Below are positions 61,021-64,000 of a DNA stretch of 64,000 bases, piece by piece. Every line of letters starts with the position of its first letter. The stretch's first letter is position 1. The notes under the pieces are model-generated. The model searched no databases and was not told the origin of the DNA. It worked only from the letters and a program-made list of their open reading frames with translations. The translations under genes and the position numbers were made by a program. Origin of the DNA: Lepidostoma basale (Eukaryota > Arthropoda > Insecta > Trichoptera > Lepidostomatidae). The stretch spans positions 1,206,501 to 1,270,500 of the forward strand of contig JAHDVF020000890.1 in NCBI GenBank assembly GCA_022606425.2, read 5' to 3'.

Positions 61021-61370
61021 CTAACCACTGATAAAAGAGTATTTATAACCACGCTGAAACCACCGGTCTACTGTTTTCTTCATCTTCTTCTTCTTCTTCT
61101 TCGCTGAACTCCAGCTTTCTCTCCACCGTTTCGGGGGTCTTCCTGGTCGGCGTTCTCCATTTGGCGTTCCATGGAGAGCTATGTGTGGTATCCTTTTTGA
61201 GCTCATCCTTTCTACGTGTTGATGCCAGTATCGCCGTCTTTGACGTCCCCATCTGACCACATCTTCGACCTCGCAGATTTCTCGGATTGCTGTATTCCTA
61301 ACTCGATCACGTAGGGTTTTGCCAGCTATAGCGCAGAGTGTTTTCATCTCGGTTGTCCTGAGCTACTGTT
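61021..61370 (-). mobile_element. LINE-B fragment
   Basis: A 108-codon minus-strand frame: MKTLCAIAGKTLRDRVRNTA, CEVEDVVRWGRQRRRYWHQH, VERMSSKRIPHIALHGTPNG, ERRPGRPPKRWRESWSSAKK. It has a (GAA)n tail followed by TVDRWFQRGYK. Confidence 0.9.
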
Positions 61371-62269
61371 TTCAATATGTTAAATAAACTTTAATAATAA
61401 AATGTTTTTTAAGTCTGAAAGAATTTGCGATTACGCGTGCATGCAAAAGGAAATAATCGTATATTTTTATTTTAATAAAGTGGAATTAGATGAATATATA
61501 TAAGAAACCGTTATGTAAAAGCGTGCTGGAATCTTAATTATATCCGAACCCTGTTGCGCGGAGGGTTGGATTCGTTTTGTCTCACGAGTGACACCCCAGT
61601 ACAACAGAAAAACCGCCCCGAACAAAAAATACCCATAGCATAAAAGACGCCACGCAAAAATGATAAAACACTAAACATTTTTTTTAAAGGGACCCGAAAC
61701 ACGTGCGTAGCTTTTTTACTTAGTGGCGCGTTACTGCTGGACCAATTTTTATTTCGCATACCGCTTACATCGTAGCCTTCCTTTTTCAAACGAAATAGAG
61801 TCAGCAGTATGCTACGAATATTTTGAGAAAACTGGACGTGTTATGTAGGATATGTCAGAAGAAAAACGTTCATAATGTGTGAAAAATAACGTAAAATTAA
61901 TAGTTCATTTTAATTACAAACAACGTTATTCATTTATATAATACGCGTGTTGTATTTTTTTAAATACACAGTTAACCAAATAAAAAAAACAAGTAAAATA
62001 AAGTGAGTTATTTTTAAGTGTGAATAAAAAGTTTGATATACTTTCGTGTGAAGAATTTGTGTTGTGGCATTCTTCAAATTTTTGTTTTATAAAACCAACC
62101 AGTTTCGTATCGTAACCGTAGCTTCGTCAGGGTAAGATAACAAACTTAAATATTTTTTTTATTTGTTTTGCAATCTTGACAATACCTCAGCGGGAGCGAA
62201 ACCGGTCAGTATGATAAAACAAAAATTAAAGTATAGAAAAGTTTTTATAAAATTACATTTAAACAACAC
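61371..62269. other. Unique sequence, no gene confirmed
   Basis: Non-repetitive as far as I can tell. An 83-codon minus-strand frame (61538-61789) has no recognised family. GAAACCGGTC at about 62199 (AGCGGGAGCGAAACCGGTCA) is a further copy of the hammerhead-associated hexamer context. Confidence 0.35.
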
Positions 62270-62780
62270 AACAACAACAAACCATCACGTCGTTTCTCCG
62301 CTGGGGTACGCAGAAAGAATGGACTGCCACACTACTCTATCCTGGTACACCTCTTTAGCTTCCTCCACATTCCTATAGCGAGTCATACACGCACGTCGAT
62401 TCTTCCGACTTCTAGGATGACCAACCTTTAACATTTTATTAATTTGGTCATGCCATGTTTTCCTCGGTCTATCTCGACTCCGTACTCCATTTACATCGTA
62501 AACGTATACTTTTTTAACCATTATTTCTTCACTCATGCGCTCCATATGTCCGAACAAACGCAGCGATCCTTTCATTATTTTGTTCATAACACCTTCTTTC
62601 GCTCTAAATTCCTTTCTAATATCAGTATTTGAGATTCTGTCGTACATCGTTCTACCACACATACGTCTTAGGGATCTCATCTCAATCGCATTTATTCTGC
62701 TCTCATATTTCTTTTGCCAGATCCATGCTTCGCTTCCATACGTAAGGGTTGGGACCTGAACTTCATTATGAACATTTTAA
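62270..62780 (-). mobile_element. LINE-A3 fragment, (TTG)n tail
   Basis: A 131-codon minus-strand frame: MRSLRRMCGRTMYDRISNTD, IRKEFRAKEGVMNKIMKGSL, HMERMSEEIMVKKVYVYDVN, GVRSRDRPRKTWHDQINKML, VYQDRVVWQSILSAYPSGET. The tail reads CAACAACAACAAACC on the plus strand. Upstream: LTYGSEAWIWQKKYES. Confidence 0.92.
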
Positions 62781-62794
62781 ATTTAAATATATTT

Positions 62795-63180
62795 ATATAC
62801 AGGTAAAATAATATAGTATACTACCAGAAACGCACAAGAGATGGTTCAACATTAGGAAGACAGGATACTCTCCAGAGTTAAGAGTATTTGCCTTCTGAAC
62901 GTACTTTCACTAACATGAAAGACGTCGATCTCCGAGGAGACCGCGTTCAGCAGACTAATTGCTCTTCCCACCGGTGTCACCAGAGGCAGATTGGTTCTGG
63001 CGGCCGGTAGGTAAAACAATCTGTGCTGTCGCTGTCGGAGATATCTATCGGGGACAAAAAGCCGAACACCCTCCAGTACGGCCGAGTTCTCGAAGTATCC
63101 CCTAATTAATCTAAAGAAATGGGTAATTAGATGTGCATCTCTTCGAAGCTGTAGAGAATTGGTTCCGAGCATTCCCAAAA
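62795..63180 (-). mobile_element. LINE-F fragment, intact ORF end
   Basis: A 108-codon frame: MGMLGTNSLQLRRDAHLITH, FFRLIRGYFENSAVLEGVRL, LFYLPAARTNLPLVTPVGRA, ISLLNAVSSEIDVFHVSEST. The 3' UTR (GTTTCTGGTAGTATACTATA reversed) follows. The RARTN / AARTN motif and its spacing are those of a non-LTR ORF2 C-terminus; clade not assigned. Confidence 0.88.
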
Positions 63181-63189
63181 GAAATGCCT

Positions 63190-63412
63190 TGGGATGCCGT
63201 GAAAACTGACATAGGACTTCAACATATATACAACTTCCAAAAATTTGTCATACATGGTCATAAACAAAGGTGGAATGGGGAATGTTGTAATTACATAAAA
63301 CATGCGCTTAACCCAACCAATGACAGGTCATAAGTCCTGTAAACACCTTGATCAACAATATTCAGTTTCCAATTTGCATGTTCGTCTATATTGAGATACA
63401 ATTAAATATTGT
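63190..63412. mobile_element. FB1 half element
   Basis: ACTTCCAAAAATTTGTCATA, GGTGGAATGGGGAATGTTGT, CCAATGACAGGTCATAAGTC and TATATTGAGATACAATTAAA form one arm. The other arm is absent. Confidence 0.8.
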
Positions 63413-63799
63413 TGTTTCTTTATTCATAATTTATTTGACTGGTATTAAACGAAGTTTATAAGGATTTTTGCTCTATATTATATTACGAAAGACTTTTAAT
63501 GAGCGCTTTTAAAATGGGTTATACTGTTATACAATATTATAAATTTTTCCCATTTTGGAACAATCTGTGTAGCGGGGTCCTTTACTAAATTCTGGGTAAG
63601 TGATTTTCACTGTGAGTAGCAAATAATTAATTAAATTAACCTCTAAATCATTTTTATTACACAGGTGAAAATCCCGGTAATAAATTATGAACATGATCCG
63701 GTTGAGTTAGGTTATGTTTAGGTTTTGTTAACATGAACTCAGACTTTCAGTTTAAAGTAAAATTAATTTTACCTGAAGATTGCCCCTTAAGACCGAAAT
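63413..63799. other. No gene seen
   Basis: AT-rich sequence without supported features. Confidence 0.4.
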
Positions 63800-64000
63800 A
63801 CTTGTTGATATGTATACTTCTTCTTCTTCCTTATTGTAGACCTATGTGGTCTGTTCTCCAGAGTGTTGCTCCTCCAGTGAGGTAGATTCCCAGCTGTCAT
63901 TCCATATTTTAGGAGGTCTTCCACGAGGACGAGTCCCATGAGGCTGATTATACAATGCAATATAGGGGAGTCTGGTGGTGTCCATTCTTTGAACATGACC
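63800..64000 (-). mobile_element. LINE-B fragment, runs off the window
   Basis: Minus strand: GHVQRMDTTRLPYIALYNQP, HGTRPRGRPPKIWNDSWEST in mixed frames, and a GAAGAAGAAG tail at 63818. It matches 59170-59390 closely. Confidence 0.85.

Noticed and set aside
1..64000. CRISPR array, bacterial operons or a prokaryotic defence system
   Set aside because: The sequence is eukaryotic: spliced exons, SINEs, LINEs and TTAA/TA-flanked DNA transposons; no regularly spaced direct repeats of CRISPR type.
1..64000. Endogenous viral sequences
   Set aside because: No retroviral gag/pol/env or other viral protein pattern was recognised; all reverse-transcriptase pieces are of non-LTR LINE type.

Overview
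This window is AT-rich animal nuclear DNA, almost certainly from an insect. It has one long spliced exon, one short spliced exon, no operons, and dense decayed retrotransposons, tRNA-derived SINEs and DNA-transposon MITEs of insect type. The order cannot be fixed from sequence alone; the RTE-like LINE proteins resemble ones I know from Lepidoptera, but that is a guess.

Host genes. (1) 31704-32656 (+) is the terminal coding exon of a stargazin-like (TARP / calcium-channel gamma) membrane protein, ending in the PDZ-binding tail RRTTPV. (2) 47640-47746 (-) is a 107-bp internal exon encoding part of the Ig region of an UNC-5 netrin receptor, with a CAG acceptor and a GTAAGT donor. As oriented, the two genes converge. 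Three weaker coding candidates are given with low confidence: 49246-49341, 15607-15683 and 29620-29792.

Mobile DNA. Family labels used below are mine. LINE-A (RTE-like; subfamilies A1, A2, A3) is the dominant repeat, with over 30 mostly 5'-truncated fragments; A1 and A2 end in (TTAG)n, A3 in (TTG)n. LINE-B, -C, -D, -D2 and -G are other RTE-like fragments (GRPPKRW / GRPRKxW tails, often ending in GAAGAAGAA). LINE-E is CR1/L2-like. LINE-F is another LINE ending in (GATTT)n. TT1 is a TTAG-tailed non-autonomous element sharing its 3' end with LINE-A. SINE1, SINE2 and SINE3 have tRNA-like heads with A and B boxes. FB1 is a foldback element with long inverted arms. There are also two piggyBac-type MITEs with TTAA target duplications, a mariner-type relic with recognisable transposase, a second mariner fragment, pogo-like MITEs, and several hairpin elements.

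Layout. 1-15 kb: LINE-A/B/D fragments, FB1, an 80-bp perfect palindrome. 15-23 kb: SINEs, an 88-bp tandem repeat, a long-TIR element, LINE-E/F. 23-31 kb: LINE-A2, TT1, mariner fragment, first piggyBac MITE. 31.7-33 kb: stargazin exon plus a pogo-like MITE. 33-47 kb: LINE-A, foldbacks, TT1, LINE-E. 47.6 kb: unc-5 exon. 48-64 kb: LINEs, mariner relic, a three-level nest holding the second piggyBac MITE, further LINEs.

The most unusual signal is a hammerhead-ribozyme-like motif shared by many unrelated-looking repeats: CUGANGA, a stem II, then GAA-ACNNGU-C, where the ACNNGU hexamer is usually a different perfect palindrome in different families and the flanking arms often pair as stem I. No complete autonomous element, cellular RNA gene or CRISPR array was found.
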